From contig NC_012881.1 in the NCBI RefSeq assembly GCF_000023445.1, positions 935,501 to 999,500 of the forward strand: DNA of 64,000 nt, read 5' to 3'. This DNA is from Maridesulfovibrio salexigens DSM 2638 (GTDB lineage: Bacteria; Desulfobacterota; Desulfovibrionia; Desulfovibrionales; Desulfovibrionaceae). How positions within the stretch are numbered: the first letter of the stretch is position 1; every line of letters starts with the position of its first letter. Below the pieces are notes generated by a model that searched no databases, was not told the origin of the DNA, and saw only the letters and a list, made by a program, of their open reading frames with translations. Below are positions 53,070-63,600 of the stretch, one piece after another. The position numbers were made by a program, and so were the translations under genes.

Positions 53070-54047
53070 ATGAGGAAAAGTGTTTTGGGCGCAGTAGGGT
53101 TACTGCTTTTATTTACCATAGCAATTTATCTATTGTTGCCATTCAAGGCAGATGAAAAATTATATAGGGTCGGCGTTCTGCAGTTTACCAAAAATAATTT
53201 GTCCACATTGCAGGGCTTCAAGGACGGTTTGAGAGAGCTCGGGTATATTGAAGGTGAAAATATAGAATTTGATTTCGCTGGTCCCGCTTCTTCCAAAAAG
53301 GACCTTGGCAGTTACATGCATACGCTGCTGGAGAATGAACCCGATTTAATTTTTGCTTCTCCTACACCCGCGGCCATAGTTGCAAAACAAATTACACAGG
53401 GAACAAATCTTCCGGTTCTTTTTGCGCCTGTTAATGATCCTGTCGCAGCTGGCATAGTGAAGAATGAACGTGCACCGGAAGGTAACATTACCGGAGTTCG
53501 ACTCTCTGCCAGTGATGGGCGCAGGTTGCAGTATTTAAAAGATGTTGTTCCGACTGTAACCAAAGTCTTGGTCCCTTACAGCCTTGGGGACAAAAGCGCG
53601 GCTGCAAGTGTGAAGATGCTTGAAAAAGCTGCTCCCAAGGTAGGTGTTACTTTGGTTAAGAAGCCTTTTTATCGGGAAACTGACCTTCTTAGCGATAAAG
53701 AATATGTTCCTGCGGATGTGGATGCTGTTCTTCTGCCCCGCGAAGGGCTGGTAATGTCAAGAATTAATGATTTTGTGACTGTTTGCCTTGAACGTAAACT
53801 TCCTCTTTCAACCCCGCGTTTCAAGCAGGTGGAAGACGGTGCACTTACCGGGTATGGCTTCAATGGGTATGAGATAGGCAAGCAGAGCGCACGCATGGCT
53901 CACATGCTTTTTTCAGGAGCTCCGGTTTCTTCTCTTCCGGTGGAAACATCTGAAGATTATTTATTTATCAATCTCAAAACAGCTAAAGCCATCGGCGCAA
54001 AAATAAGTGATTCCATTTTGCGTCAGGCTAAGAATATCGTCAGATAA
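53070..54047 (+). CDS. ABC-type substrate-binding protein (PF04392 type)
   Basis: A 325-residue exported binding protein. A single N-terminal hydrophobic segment (residues 5-25) serves as a signal or anchor. The domain shows VGVLQFTKNNLSTLQGFKDG, LGYIEGENIEFDFAG and PVLFAPVNDPVAAGIV, typical of the TrpX/YtfQ-like group that often binds aromatic amino acids or similar ligands. No ABC permease or ATPase is adjacent; instead a histidine kinase follows after 11 bases, suggesting a sensing role. Confidence 0.87.
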   Translation: MRKSVLGAVGLLLLFTIAIYLLLPFKADEKLYRVGVLQFTKNNLSTLQGFKDGLRELGYIEGENIEFDFAGPASSKKDLGSYMHTLLENEPDLIFASPTPAAIVAKQITQGTNLPVLFAPVNDPVAAGIVKNERAPEGNITGVRLSASDGRRLQYLKDVVPTVTKVLVPYSLGDKSAAASVKMLEKAAPKVGVTLVKKPFYRETDLLSDKEYVPADVDAVLLPREGLVMSRINDFVTVCLERKLPLSTPRFKQVEDGALTGYGFNGYEIGKQSARMAHMLFSGAPVSSLPVETSEDYLFINLKTAKAIGAKISDSILRQAKNIVR

Positions 54048-54058
54048 TCAGGGATATA

Positions 54059-56323
54059 ATGAGATCTCTTTATTCTATTCTCTTCCGTTCTTATATGGTG
54101 ATTGCGCTTGTTCCGCTTGTTCTGCTGGGCATAATGTTGACAGTCTGGATTGCCAGCGGTCAGATTGATGCTTCTTTGCGGCAGGAACAGGCAATGGCCA
54201 GATATGTTGCCCATGATTTAGGGCAGCATTTTTCCATGCTGGAAGATAGGCTCTTCAGCCTGAATCGGTACAGAAATTTTGCAACTCTTTCGGAGCAGGA
54301 AATGCGTGACGTCGCGCAGGAGATGATTGCCCGAAAGCCTTTCATATATTCCGTAATGATACTTGATGAAACAGGCAGGATTAAAGCTAGAGTTTCTTCA
54401 AATATGGTTTATGACGGATCGGAACCGTTGGACCCTGTTGATTTACGGCTTTATGAAAAAGTAATCAAAACCGGACAGGTAAATTACGGGCCTGTGCACG
54501 ATGATCCTAATTTCAGAGAGTCCTTAATGTTGGTGGGCGTACCGTTAAGGGACAGAATGACAGGCCGTCTGGAGATTGTTCTCTTGGCTCAATTCAGGCT
54601 GGATGTAGTCTGGAAGAATGTTGTGGACCAGAACTATCGGGATGGCGAAAACATCTTTCTTGTTGCTGAGAACGGAAATGTTCTGGCTCACCCCAATCCT
54701 TCAGTGGTGCTCGGCAAAAGAAGCTTGTCTCTGAAGGACGGGCACAGGATAAGGAAAGACTTTGATGGAAAGTGGGTCATTGGAGCAAGTGCTGACTTAA
54801 AACTTGGAGGCCTTACATACAGGGTTGTGGCTGAGCGGGATGTGCAAACGGCTTTGGTCCCTGCGATTCGTTCCGCAGGTGTTGCCTTGCTTGCGACCTT
54901 ACTTACCGCTGCCTTGGTTCTAATTGCAACTGTTCGAAATGTTCAAAGGGTAACTCATCCGGTTAAGCTTTTGACAGAGGCCGCCCTTAATATCAAAGAT
55001 GATGGTTTTTACCCCGGAATTTCTGTCACTGGTTTTAAGGAAATTAAAGAGCTGTCTTTGGCTTTTGATTCCATGACCCGCAATCTGCAACGGATGCTTG
55101 AAGAGCTTGAACATGAAGTTCAGATCAGGAAAGAATCTGAGGAAGCTCTTGTGCGTAGTGAAGAGCGTTTCAGAGCCCTGCATAATGCTTCGTTCGGTGG
55201 GATAGCTATCCATGAGCAGGGTATTATTTTGGATTGTAATCAGGGTTTGGCTGAAATCTCCGGGTTTGATGTTGATAAGCTCGTGGGAATGGATCTTTTG
55301 CAGTTGATATCTGAGTCCTCCCGCAGTTTTGTCCGGGACAATATTCGCAATGAACTTGAAGATGCTTACGAAGCTAAGGCTATACGCAAGGGCGGGGTTG
55401 AGTATCCTGTCCGGTTGGAGTCCAGAAATATTCCGTACAAGGGCCGTGTGGTTCAGGTTCTTGAATTCAGGGATATGACCAGCCAGAAAAGAGCTGAAGA
55501 ATTTATTATTCAAAATGAAAAGATGATGTCGCTGGGAGGTCTTGCAGCAGGGATGGCCCATGAGATTAATAACCCGTTGGCCGCTATTGTCGGGTCTTGC
55601 CAGAATCTGCGGAACAGGTTGCTCAAGGAAAATCCCATGAATATTAAAATCGCTGAAGAGTGCGGCACTTCATTTGATAACATGGTCAGTTATGCGCAGG
55701 CCCGTGATTGTGACAAGATGGTTGAATCCATCTATGAATCAGGGAAGCGGGCAGCTGATATTGTCAAAGATATGCTCAGTTTCAGCCGTCAGAGTGATAA
55801 GTCGCTCGTCAGTAACAAGGTTACGGATTTATTGGACCGGACGATTAAACTGGTCAGTAACGATTATGACCTAAAGAAAAATTACGATTTTAAAAAGATC
55901 GATATAATCAAGGAATACTCAGATTCCAACGGCAACGTGGTTTGTTATAGCAATCAGATTCAGCAGGTGTTTTTCAATTTACTCAAGAATTCTGCCCACG
56001 CCATGGCGGATAAGGAATATGTTGATGATATCCCTCGATTGATAGTTAAAAACTATATTAGAGACGATATGAGCGTGATTGAAGTGGAAGACAACGGGCC
56101 GGGGCTGTCTGAAGAAGCTCGTAAGAAAGTATTTGAGCCTTTTTTTTCCACTAAAGAGCCAGGTAAAGGGACAGGACTTGGCTTGTCTGTCTCATATTTT
56201 ATTATCGTCAAGCAGCATGGAGGCTCCATGGAAGTGTTCTCGGAACCGGGTGAATGGACTCGGTTTGTGATCAGTATTCCCGTAAAAGGTCCCGGAAGTG
56301 TTAGCGGGGTTGGTATGTCCTGA
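54059..56323 (+). CDS. Membrane sensor histidine kinase (Cache-HAMP-PAS)
   Basis: A 754-residue kinase. Membrane segments near residues 10-31 and 272-291 flank a periplasmic Cache-like sensor (LVGVPLRDRMTGRLEIVLLA). HAMP follows to about 350, then a PAS domain (residues 370-475, EERFRALHNASFGGIAIHE). The phospho-acceptor His501 lies in GMAHEINNPLAAI, and the ATPase core has N and G boxes (FFNLLKNSAHAM, GTGLGLSVSYFI). No response regulator is adjacent. The tandem binding-protein gene is 11 bases upstream. Confidence 0.94.
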   Translation: MRSLYSILFRSYMVIALVPLVLLGIMLTVWIASGQIDASLRQEQAMARYVAHDLGQHFSMLEDRLFSLNRYRNFATLSEQEMRDVAQEMIARKPFIYSVMILDETGRIKARVSSNMVYDGSEPLDPVDLRLYEKVIKTGQVNYGPVHDDPNFRESLMLVGVPLRDRMTGRLEIVLLAQFRLDVVWKNVVDQNYRDGENIFLVAENGNVLAHPNPSVVLGKRSLSLKDGHRIRKDFDGKWVIGASADLKLGGLTYRVVAERDVQTALVPAIRSAGVALLATLLTAALVLIATVRNVQRVTHPVKLLTEAALNIKDDGFYPGISVTGFKEIKELSLAFDSMTRNLQRMLEELEHEVQIRKESEEALVRSEERFRALHNASFGGIAIHEQGIILDCNQGLAEISGFDVDKLVGMDLLQLISESSRSFVRDNIRNELEDAYEAKAIRKGGVEYPVRLESRNIPYKGRVVQVLEFRDMTSQKRAEEFIIQNEKMMSLGGLAAGMAHEINNPLAAIVGSCQNLRNRLLKENPMNIKIAEECGTSFDNMVSYAQARDCDKMVESIYESGKRAADIVKDMLSFSRQSDKSLVSNKVTDLLDRTIKLVSNDYDLKKNYDFKKIDIIKEYSDSNGNVVCYSNQIQQVFFNLLKNSAHAMADKEYVDDIPRLIVKNYIRDDMSVIEVEDNGPGLSEEARKKVFEPFFSTKEPGKGTGLGLSVSYFIIVKQHGGSMEVFSEPGEWTRFVISIPVKGPGSVSGVGMS

Positions 56324-56352
56324 TATTTTTGTGTTAAATGTTAGAAAGAGTG

Positions 56353-56379
56353 TTGACAGTCGGTGCCGGATTCTATAAA
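56353..56379 (+). promoter_or_regulatory. Promoter of tRNA-Ala copy 2
   Basis: TTGACA (56353-56358) and TATAAA (56374-56379) are 15 bases apart, matching copy 1 in spacing. Confidence 0.7.
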
Positions 56380-56401
56380 CACTTCTTCACCCAACGCAAG
56401 T

Positions 56402-56477
<76 letters not shown>

Positions 56478-56487
56478 GATATTTCTT

Positions 56488-56520
56488 AAGGCTTACGATG
56501 AAAATCGTAAGCCTTTTTTT
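56488..56520 (+). terminator. Terminator of tRNA-Ala copy 2
   Basis: The same 12-base-pair AAGGCTTACGAT hairpin with GAAA loop is followed by a run of T. Confidence 0.95.
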
Positions 56521-56681
56521 GTTTGGGGAACCGGGCGGGGAACATTGGGGAGCTATATCAAAGAAAGGGGGGAAGCCAGTTTGACCCAATTTCAAGTTTG
56601 GATTTTACTTGTCTGCACTTTCTATTTATATATAAATTTTATGAGTTTGCGTTGTGAAAATTCAATTATGAGGTAGTCAAT

Positions 56682-58145
56682 ATGAGGGCAATTTGCGCAC
56701 TGTGTTTAATTAGTTTTCTTCTCGGAGCCACAGGATGTATGCGGGATATGAAGCCGTTGTTGCATGGCGAAAACTTAGGGGAGATAAAAGTTCAGGCAGA
56801 GCAGGGTCATTCTATTGCACAGAGGCGTTTGGCTTATAAGTATTCGCACGGAAAGGGTGTCAAACAGAATTTAACAGAGGCAGTTAAATGGTACAGAAAG
56901 TCAGCAAAACAGGGTGACTCTATTGCACAGTGGAGTCTGGCTTTTATGTATGAGGAAGGGACGGGTGTTGATAAAAACCTTGCTAAGGCTGTAAAATGGT
57001 ATCGAAAGGCAGCAGAACAGGGGGATTCGGATGGTCAGTGGCTTTTGGGGACTATGTATATGTATGGGAAGGGGGTTGGAAAAAAACTTTCAGAAGCAGT
57101 GAGGTGGTTTAGAAAGTCAGCAGAACAAGGAAATTATGGCGGGCAGTGGCGTTTGGGAGTTATGTATGAGTATCAGATGGGGGTCGAAAGGAATTTTGCT
57201 GAAGCCGCGAAATGGTATAGGAAGGCAGCAGAACAGGGTGCTTCTGACGGGCAGTGGCGCCTAGCGCGTATGTATGAGTTCGGAAACGGTGTTGATAAGA
57301 ATCTTTCTGAGGCTGTGAGCTGGTATAGGAAGGCAGCTGAGCAGGGTGATCCTGACGCGCAGTGGCTTTTGGGCAAAATGTATGCGTACGGATTTGGTGT
57401 TGATCAGAATTTTTTTGAAGCCGTGAAATGGTACAAAAAATCAGCTGTGCAGGGTGCTTCTGTCGGACAATGGATTATATCTGATATGTATAAATATGGG
57501 AAAGGTACTGAAAAGAATTTTGTTGAAGCCATTAAGTGGGCTCGTATGTCGGCAGAACAGGGAGATTCCAATGGTCAGTGGCGTCTCGGGGTAATGTATG
57601 AGTACAGTGAAGGAGTGGAGAAGAATCTTTTTGAGGCTGTAGAGTGGTATAAAAAGTCAGCAGAGCAGGGTAATTCTGGAGGTCAGTGGCGTCTAGGTAA
57701 TATGTATAAGTTCGGACGGGGCGTCGATGAGGATATCAATGAGGCCGCTAAATTGTTCAGAAAGTCAGCAGAACAGGGTGATTCTGGCGGTCAGTTGCGG
57801 TTAGGTATAGTGTATGAATATGGAGAAGGAGTTGAAAAGAATTTTGCAGAGGCTGTGAAGTGGTATCATAGAGCGGCTGATCAGGGTGAATCTGAATCTC
57901 AGTGGCGTCTTGGCAAAATGTATAAGCAAGGGTTGGGTGTTGATAAGAATCTTTTTGAGGCTGTGAAGTGGTTTAAAAAGTCAGCAGAACTTGGTGATTT
58001 TGAAGGACAGTGGCGTTTGGCAATTGCATATGAGTTCGGAGAAGGTGTTGAAGAGGATATTACTGAAGCGGTGAAGTGGTACAGAAAGGCTGCAGCTCAG
58101 GGGTATGGACCCGCTAAAAAGGCTCTTGCCTCTCTGACAATTTAG
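56682..58145 (+). CDS. Sel1-repeat lipoprotein
   Basis: A 487-residue protein. Residues 1-19 form a lipoprotein signal with lipobox ATGC. The remainder is about twelve Sel1-like repeats of 36 residues, each near EAVKWYRKSAEQGD followed by QWRLGVMYEYGEGV. These alpha-solenoid repeats mediate protein-protein contacts in the periplasm or at the outer membrane. The repetition is also visible at DNA level (108-base units). The gene is flanked by a tRNA-Ala gene and a tRNA 3'-end remnant. Confidence 0.92.
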   Translation: MRAICALCLISFLLGATGCMRDMKPLLHGENLGEIKVQAEQGHSIAQRRLAYKYSHGKGVKQNLTEAVKWYRKSAKQGDSIAQWSLAFMYEEGTGVDKNLAKAVKWYRKAAEQGDSDGQWLLGTMYMYGKGVGKKLSEAVRWFRKSAEQGNYGGQWRLGVMYEYQMGVERNFAEAAKWYRKAAEQGASDGQWRLARMYEFGNGVDKNLSEAVSWYRKAAEQGDPDAQWLLGKMYAYGFGVDQNFFEAVKWYKKSAVQGASVGQWIISDMYKYGKGTEKNFVEAIKWARMSAEQGDSNGQWRLGVMYEYSEGVEKNLFEAVEWYKKSAEQGNSGGQWRLGNMYKFGRGVDEDINEAAKLFRKSAEQGDSGGQLRLGIVYEYGEGVEKNFAEAVKWYHRAADQGESESQWRLGKMYKQGLGVDKNLFEAVKWFKKSAELGDFEGQWRLAIAYEFGEGVEEDITEAVKWYRKAAAQGYGPAKKALASLTI

Positions 58146-58505
58146 AACGATTCTTTTTGGGGAACCACTCACCCCCGCTAATCCCGGAAAATCCCCAAAA
58201 CCAGTTCCCAAGGGGGGATTAATCCAAATATTTAAATCTATGGAGTACTGTCCCCCGCATAGCATTTAAGAAGCCGCGGGTTCAATTCCCTCCAGCTCCA
58301 CCAGATATTTCTTAAGGCTTACGATGAAAATCGTAAGCCTTTTTTGTTTGGGGGATTCCTGCAACTATGGAGATGCTTTTAGTGTAAGAAGGTGAATAAA
58401 ATTATATAAATTCAATTCTTGTTTGCTCTTTGCTAGTATGTCTTTTAAGACATATTGTGATCTCTGAAACAAATGCAGAACAACCAAAAATAACGAGGAC
58501 AGGAA
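58146..58505. other. Intergenic region with tRNA 3' remnant
   Basis: This 360-base gap holds an inverted repeat TTTTGGGGA/TCCCCAAAA just after the Sel1 gene, the tRNA-Ala remnant at 58261-58346 and then about 150 AT-rich bases with nothing I can name. Confidence 0.5.
58261..58346 (+). repeat. tRNA-Ala 3'-half remnant with terminator
   Basis: From AGCATTTAAGAAGCC through CAGCTCCACCA and the AAGGCTTACGAT hairpin, this stretch repeats the 3' half, spacer and terminator of tRNA-Ala copy 2 with only a few changes. The 5' half is absent, so it cannot be a functional tRNA. It forms a direct repeat flanking the Sel1 gene. Confidence 0.88.
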
Positions 58506-58742
58506 ATGAGCGAAGAATATAAGAAGGTAAAAAGCATTTATATAGGCTACCACCCACGTACCCATGACGGCAGTTCTCCTAAATCACGCAATCGCAGTGA
58601 GTCTGTTGAGATCATGGATGCCTTTAATAAAAAGCAGGACGATGATCACCTGCACGCAGAGGTTGTGGGCATTGCTTTCACTGATCTTTGCGCTGTTGCC
58701 GTTATGGAAAAAAATATTGGTAAAGTTTGGCAGTATCTTTGA
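58506..58742 (+). CDS. Small hypothetical protein
   Basis: A 78-residue soluble protein (start MSEEYKKVKSIYIGYHPR) with a good AGGACAGGAA site. It is rich in Lys, Asp and His and has no Cys cluster of note. I do not recognise it. It lies between the two tRNA-derived remnants. Confidence 0.7.
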   Translation: MSEEYKKVKSIYIGYHPRTHDGSSPKSRNRSESVEIMDAFNKKQDDDHLHAEVVGIAFTDLCAVAVMEKNIGKVWQYL

Positions 58743-58825
58743 TTTAATGTGTTGATATAAAATAATATTTCTCAGGTTTTAAGATGGAATAAGTTTGATT
58801 TTATTATTTGATGGTTTGGTTCTGC

Positions 58826-58897
58826 GGAGGATTTAATCCTCCACAGCCTCACATATTTTTAAGGACTCGCGATAAAAATCGTGAGTCCTTTTTTATT
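58826..58897 (+). repeat. Degenerate tRNA 3'-end-like remnant with terminator
   Basis: GGAGG-ATTTAAT-CCTCC resembles a T arm, followed by ACAGCCTCACA (like CAGCTCCACCA) and the hairpin AAGGACTCGCGAT/ATCGTGAGTCCTT with T tract. The layout matches the other tRNA-Ala ends but with many changes. The hairpin should still terminate transcription. Confidence 0.6.
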
Positions 58898-58983
58898 GTC
58901 CCGGTAGAGCCGATGTTAAAGCCCGTTTTTCTTGTCACGAACATTCCTTATTGGTAAATTGAAAGTAATATAGGAGGGGAGTG

Positions 58984-60387
58984 ATGTTTAATTTCCACAT
59001 CTCTGGGAAAGCTCTTACGTCCACGGTTCGGACAGTTCGCCAGTTACTCATATATCTTTTTTGTTTCATTTATATCGTATCGCTGACCTCTTGCCTGCCT
59101 CCTCCTAAATATCAGGACCCGCTTGCTGAGCTTAATACCATGCCTTCATCGACCCGTATGTTTGGAGATATGCGCCTTGGGTTGCTTTTTTCCGGAAATG
59201 TCCAGATATCACGGGATTTTCTCGCAAAGAATCGCAAGGCTATGGATCTTGGAATATTAACCAATACATCAGCTTTGAATGATCTGGATGTAGACTACGT
59301 GGAAAAGAACCTCCAAAGAATTCTGTCCCGGTCATTCGGGGAAGTGATTAAAGTCGATTCACTGGATCAGGCAAGGTCCTTGGATTTGGACGTGGTTATG
59401 CTTTTTGACATGCAGATAGATCTTGGAGTGACATCAGGTGCTCAAACATCTGTTGATCTCAAGGGTTCGTTTCTGGATTGGGATCGCCGTGTGCTTACTG
59501 ATATTAGGGGGCATGGCGTGGGAGTGGTTCCTTTTCCGGCTAACTCGTTCGGGTACACAGAGGCTGCGGGAAGGGCACTCAAGGCTTTAAATGATGAGCT
59601 GACCACATCGCGTCAGCTGGCTGCTGTTCTTGAAGAGGTCAGTCAGCCGGTTATGGTGGTAACAAACATTCCAGTTCCTGCTCCGGTAGCTGTTAAGGGC
59701 GAGCGGCATGCACTGGTTATGGGTAACAGTGCGTATAAAAATGCTCCTTTGAAGAATCCGGTTAATGATGCCCGAGATGTGGGCAAGGCCCTGCGCCGAT
59801 TGGGATTCAATGTGATTATGGTCAATAATGCTAGGTTGCGTGACATGGAGCAGGCTATGGACCGTTTTTACGCCAGTTTGCAGAAAGGAGGAGTTGGGCT
59901 GTTCTATTATGCGGGGCATGGTATGCAGGTCGGCGGCAGGAATTATCTCATTCCTGTTGATGCGACTCTCAGGTCGGAATCCGATGTTCGCTACGAATGT
60001 CTGGATGCAGGACGTATTCTCGGCAAGATGGAAGATGCGGGCAATGCATTGAATATCGTCATTCTAGATGCCTGCCGTAACAATCCATTTGCCCGTAGCT
60101 TTCGCTCGGCGCAGAGAGGATTGGCTCGCATGGATGCACCTACCGGATCAATCGTGGCTTATTCCACAGCACCCGGCTCCGTTGCCGCAGACGGAAGCGG
60201 TCGCAATGGGGTGTACACAAAGTATTTGCTTCAATACCTGATGCAACCGGGGCTCGATATCAGCGATGTTTTCTTTTACACCCGCAAAGGCGTGGTGCAG
60301 GAAACAAGTGGAGAACAGGTGCCGTGGGAGTCCTCCTCATTAGTTGATCGTTTTTATTTTTCAGATGCTCCGTCTGGGGAAAAGTAA
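58984..60387 (+). CDS. Caspase-like (peptidase C14) lipoprotein
   Basis: A 467-residue protein started at ATG 58984, behind GGAGGGGAG. The lipoprotein signal ends in lipobox LTSC (Cys37). Residues about 60-210 form an unassigned N-terminal domain. Residues about 240-455 are a caspase/metacaspase-like domain: ERHALVMGNSAYKNAPLKNP, FYYAGHGMQ (catalytic His312) and ILDACRNNPF (catalytic Cys364). It is probably envelope-anchored and cleaves proteins after specific residues. The large subtilase gene begins 224 bases downstream. No partner or inhibitor is obvious. Confidence 0.92.
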   Translation: MFNFHISGKALTSTVRTVRQLLIYLFCFIYIVSLTSCLPPPKYQDPLAELNTMPSSTRMFGDMRLGLLFSGNVQISRDFLAKNRKAMDLGILTNTSALNDLDVDYVEKNLQRILSRSFGEVIKVDSLDQARSLDLDVVMLFDMQIDLGVTSGAQTSVDLKGSFLDWDRRVLTDIRGHGVGVVPFPANSFGYTEAAGRALKALNDELTTSRQLAAVLEEVSQPVMVVTNIPVPAPVAVKGERHALVMGNSAYKNAPLKNPVNDARDVGKALRRLGFNVIMVNNARLRDMEQAMDRFYASLQKGGVGLFYYAGHGMQVGGRNYLIPVDATLRSESDVRYECLDAGRILGKMEDAGNALNIVILDACRNNPFARSFRSAQRGLARMDAPTGSIVAYSTAPGSVAADGSGRNGVYTKYLLQYLMQPGLDISDVFFYTRKGVVQETSGEQVPWESSSLVDRFYFSDAPSGEK

Positions 60388-60611
60388 ACTTTCTCGCTTG
60401 GCGAGAGCTATTGCCAAAAAGGGGGAGCTGACAAAATGTCCGCGTATCGATAATTAAGCCAAGAGAGCCGCATTTTACGCTGGTGTATTATTGGTTTGCC
60501 TATTGTAACAATGGTTGATTGTGTTTCAGGTAGGCCAAATCGTATATTTCTTGACATGTTAGTACGTTGTTTAATATTGCAGCAAGACAACGAATACTAA
60601 GGAAATATATA
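60388..60611. other. Intergenic region before the subtilase
   Basis: A 224-base gap. TTGACA at 60551 is followed 15 bases later by TAATAT, a possible promoter with short spacing. No terminator or RNA gene is evident. Confidence 0.35.
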
Positions 60612-63600
60612 GTGCGCCTATCTTGTTTTTCTGTAGTTATACAATTGTTTTTGTTTTGTACTGTTTTTATCTTGCTGTCGTCTCACTCTGCATCGGCTGC
60701 AGATAGTGCATTATCAACGCCTAAGTTGTTTTTCCAGAATCAACACGTTGATCCTTTGGAAAGCACTCCGGGTTCCTCTCTTGTTCTGCCAAATGCGACT
60801 TCATCCTCTTCCGTAAAATCCGGTGATACCAGCACTGCATCAAAAGAAAGCTTTTCAAGGCGTTTATTTTTTTCCGCTCCCGCTGTGGTTGAAGAATATG
60901 ATTACTATGTCGTGCAGTTCTCGGGGCCCGTGCAATCTGCGTGGAAAGAATCTCTTTCCGGTCATGGGGCCGTCTTTTACGACTATATTCCGCAATATGC
61001 ATTTATCATTAAACTTGGAACTGCAAAGGTTTCTGCCGTTGAAGGGCTTAACTTTGTCCGTTGGCTCGGCAAGTATGAGGCCGATTTGAAGCTGTCGAGC
61101 GATGTCTACGACATCACTCCCGGTAAACTAAAAGAGCAGGGCAGCCTGCTGGACGTTAAAGTGGTTGCTTTCCCCGGCGAAAATGTGAGTTCACTGGAGC
61201 AGGAAATCCGTACGGCAGGAGGCTCTGTCCTTTCAAGTTCGTCATCTGAATGGGGTGTTCAGCTTGAAGTCAGGATCTCAATTCAGGAAGTCGGCGGACT
61301 TAAAGACATCAAGGGTGTTAAATGGATTGAGAAAGCGCCAGAGCATCGCACTAACAATAATATTGCAGTGGGCATAATTGAAGCCCGTTCAGTGCAGGAT
61401 AAAGTATGGCCTGTTTCTGGTAGCAAGTTTTTTGGTGATGGGCAGATTGTCGCTGTTTGTGACAGTGGAATCGATACCGGAGATGTTGATACTCTTCATG
61501 AAGATTTCAGCGACGGTCAGGGGGGAAGCAGAGTTGTCAGCAATAACGTGTTTTCCGGGGCAAGTATCAAGGACTGCAGCGGTCATGGTACTCATGTTGC
61601 GGGGATTATAGCTGGAAATGGAATGAAGTCGGGTTCTTCTCCTGTTGATAATAAATTCCCCTCCACCTGTTATGCCGGGATAGCGCCTAAGGCTGGGCTT
61701 TATGTCCAAAGCGTGGGTGCTGATGACGGTAGTTCCCGTTTACCGGGCATACCATCGGATTTGTCAAAACTTTTTCAGCCTGCTTTTGATGCCGGAGCTC
61801 GTATCCATAGCAATAGCTGGGGAACCTCCGGAGCAGGGGATTATGATAGTGAATGTGTCACTGTCGATCAGTTTATGTGGAGTAATAAAGATTTTTTGAT
61901 TCTTTTTGCTGCGGGTAATGCCGGATATGACAAAGACCAAGACGGTATAGTTGATGTTTACTGCATTGATACTCCGGCTACAGCAAAGAACTGCCTTTCG
62001 GTAGGGGCTTCAGAGTCGTACCGCACCGGCAGCAAAGAGGGCTTTGCTGCCAGAAGCTGGGGGGAATTCAGAACTTATGCCGATCCTATCGGTTCTGATC
62101 CTACTTCTGACAAGCCATACGGTGTTGCCGCTTTTTCCAGTCGAGGTCCCACCATTGACGGCCGCTACAAGCCGGAGGTTATTGCGCCGGGCACAAATCT
62201 CCTTTCCACCCGTTCTTCAGCGCAGTATGGTAACGGGTGGGGGGCTTTTAATGATGACTATTATTGGTCCGGCGGGACCAGTATGGCTACCCCTCTGGTT
62301 TCGGGTACAGCGGCAATTTTGCGTGAGTATCTGATTAAGGAGGAGGGGATAGCCAAGCCAAGTGCCGCTCTGCTTAAGACAGGCCTTATTCACGGGGCGG
62401 TTTCGCTTGCTCCGGGGCAGTATGGATCAGGGGCAGCACAGGAAGTTCATGACACTCCTGATGATGCTCAAGGCTGGGGACGGGTTAATCTTGAAGCTTC
62501 TGTCAACTCTGATGCCCGATACAAGGTTGAGTATCATGACGTAAAGGATTCTCCTCCCTCAGATAATACCTATTTGCAAAATTTCTCTTTTGAAGTTGTA
62601 AATGACGGAAAGCCTTTTAAAGCGACACTTGGGTGGACGGATTATCCGGGATCGACAGCTGCTTCCGGAGGTTTGGTTAACGATCTTGACTTAAGGGTCA
62701 AGCAGCCTGACGGATCATGGGTATATCCTGATAATGCGGTCAGTCTCAGCCCTTTGACTAAGTACCTGTATGTAACCAGTGTTAGCGGTATGTATAAAGG
62801 CAAGGCAATAGGTGTCCGGGTCACACCCCCGTCTTACCCCTGTACTCTCGAATCTGTGGTTCTTGCCTTTTCAAATAGTGAAAGTGTGGCCGAAGAGGTT
62901 TCCATTGTCGTTTATCGTTATGACGGTGGTGTCGGAGATGAAATATTCAGGAAGTCGTTCGCATATATTCCGTCAGGAGAATATGCCTTACCGGTTGGAC
63001 TTACCATTGCTGATGGTAGCGTGGTGGTAGCTGTAGAAAAGAGCGGAAGTTCATCCGGAGTTTATTGTCAGATTGGAAATCCGACAACACGCGGTTTGGT
63101 TAAGGTCGGCGGTCTTTGGCAGCAGGCATCTATCACGCCTGGTATTGGAGTTACTTTCAGGACAAAAGTTGCAGCAACAAGTTTTGATCGTTTGAATAAT
63201 ACTGTTTCTGTTACTATCGATAAACCGCAGAAGGGTACATATACTGCGGAAGTTACGGCCTATAATATTCCTGTAGGGCCACAGCCTTATGCATTGGTGA
63301 TGAGCGCAATGACCGGCGACACTCCGACATCAGGAGAGATTGAACTTAATACCGATCAGCCTGACGCTCCCACATCTACATTTTTGAGTAAGAGCCGTGA
63401 AACACCAACAGTTCAAAATGTAAATACCGTATATGGAACAGCTTTTGAAAATGTTTACAGTGATCAATCTGCATTTTGTGTCCAGACTCAAGCAGGCAGG
63501 GTGGTCAGTATTCGGTATGCTGCAACCGGACTACCTGAAGTTAAAGCAAATGAATTAACTCTCGCAAAGCTTTTTAATAACGGCACTAATACACAGTTCA

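Noticed and set aside
56790-58140. Regular DNA repeats of about 108 bases, considered as a CRISPR-like or satellite array
   Set aside because: The period is 36 codons in frame, and the repeats encode Sel1-like units, so they are coding repeats.
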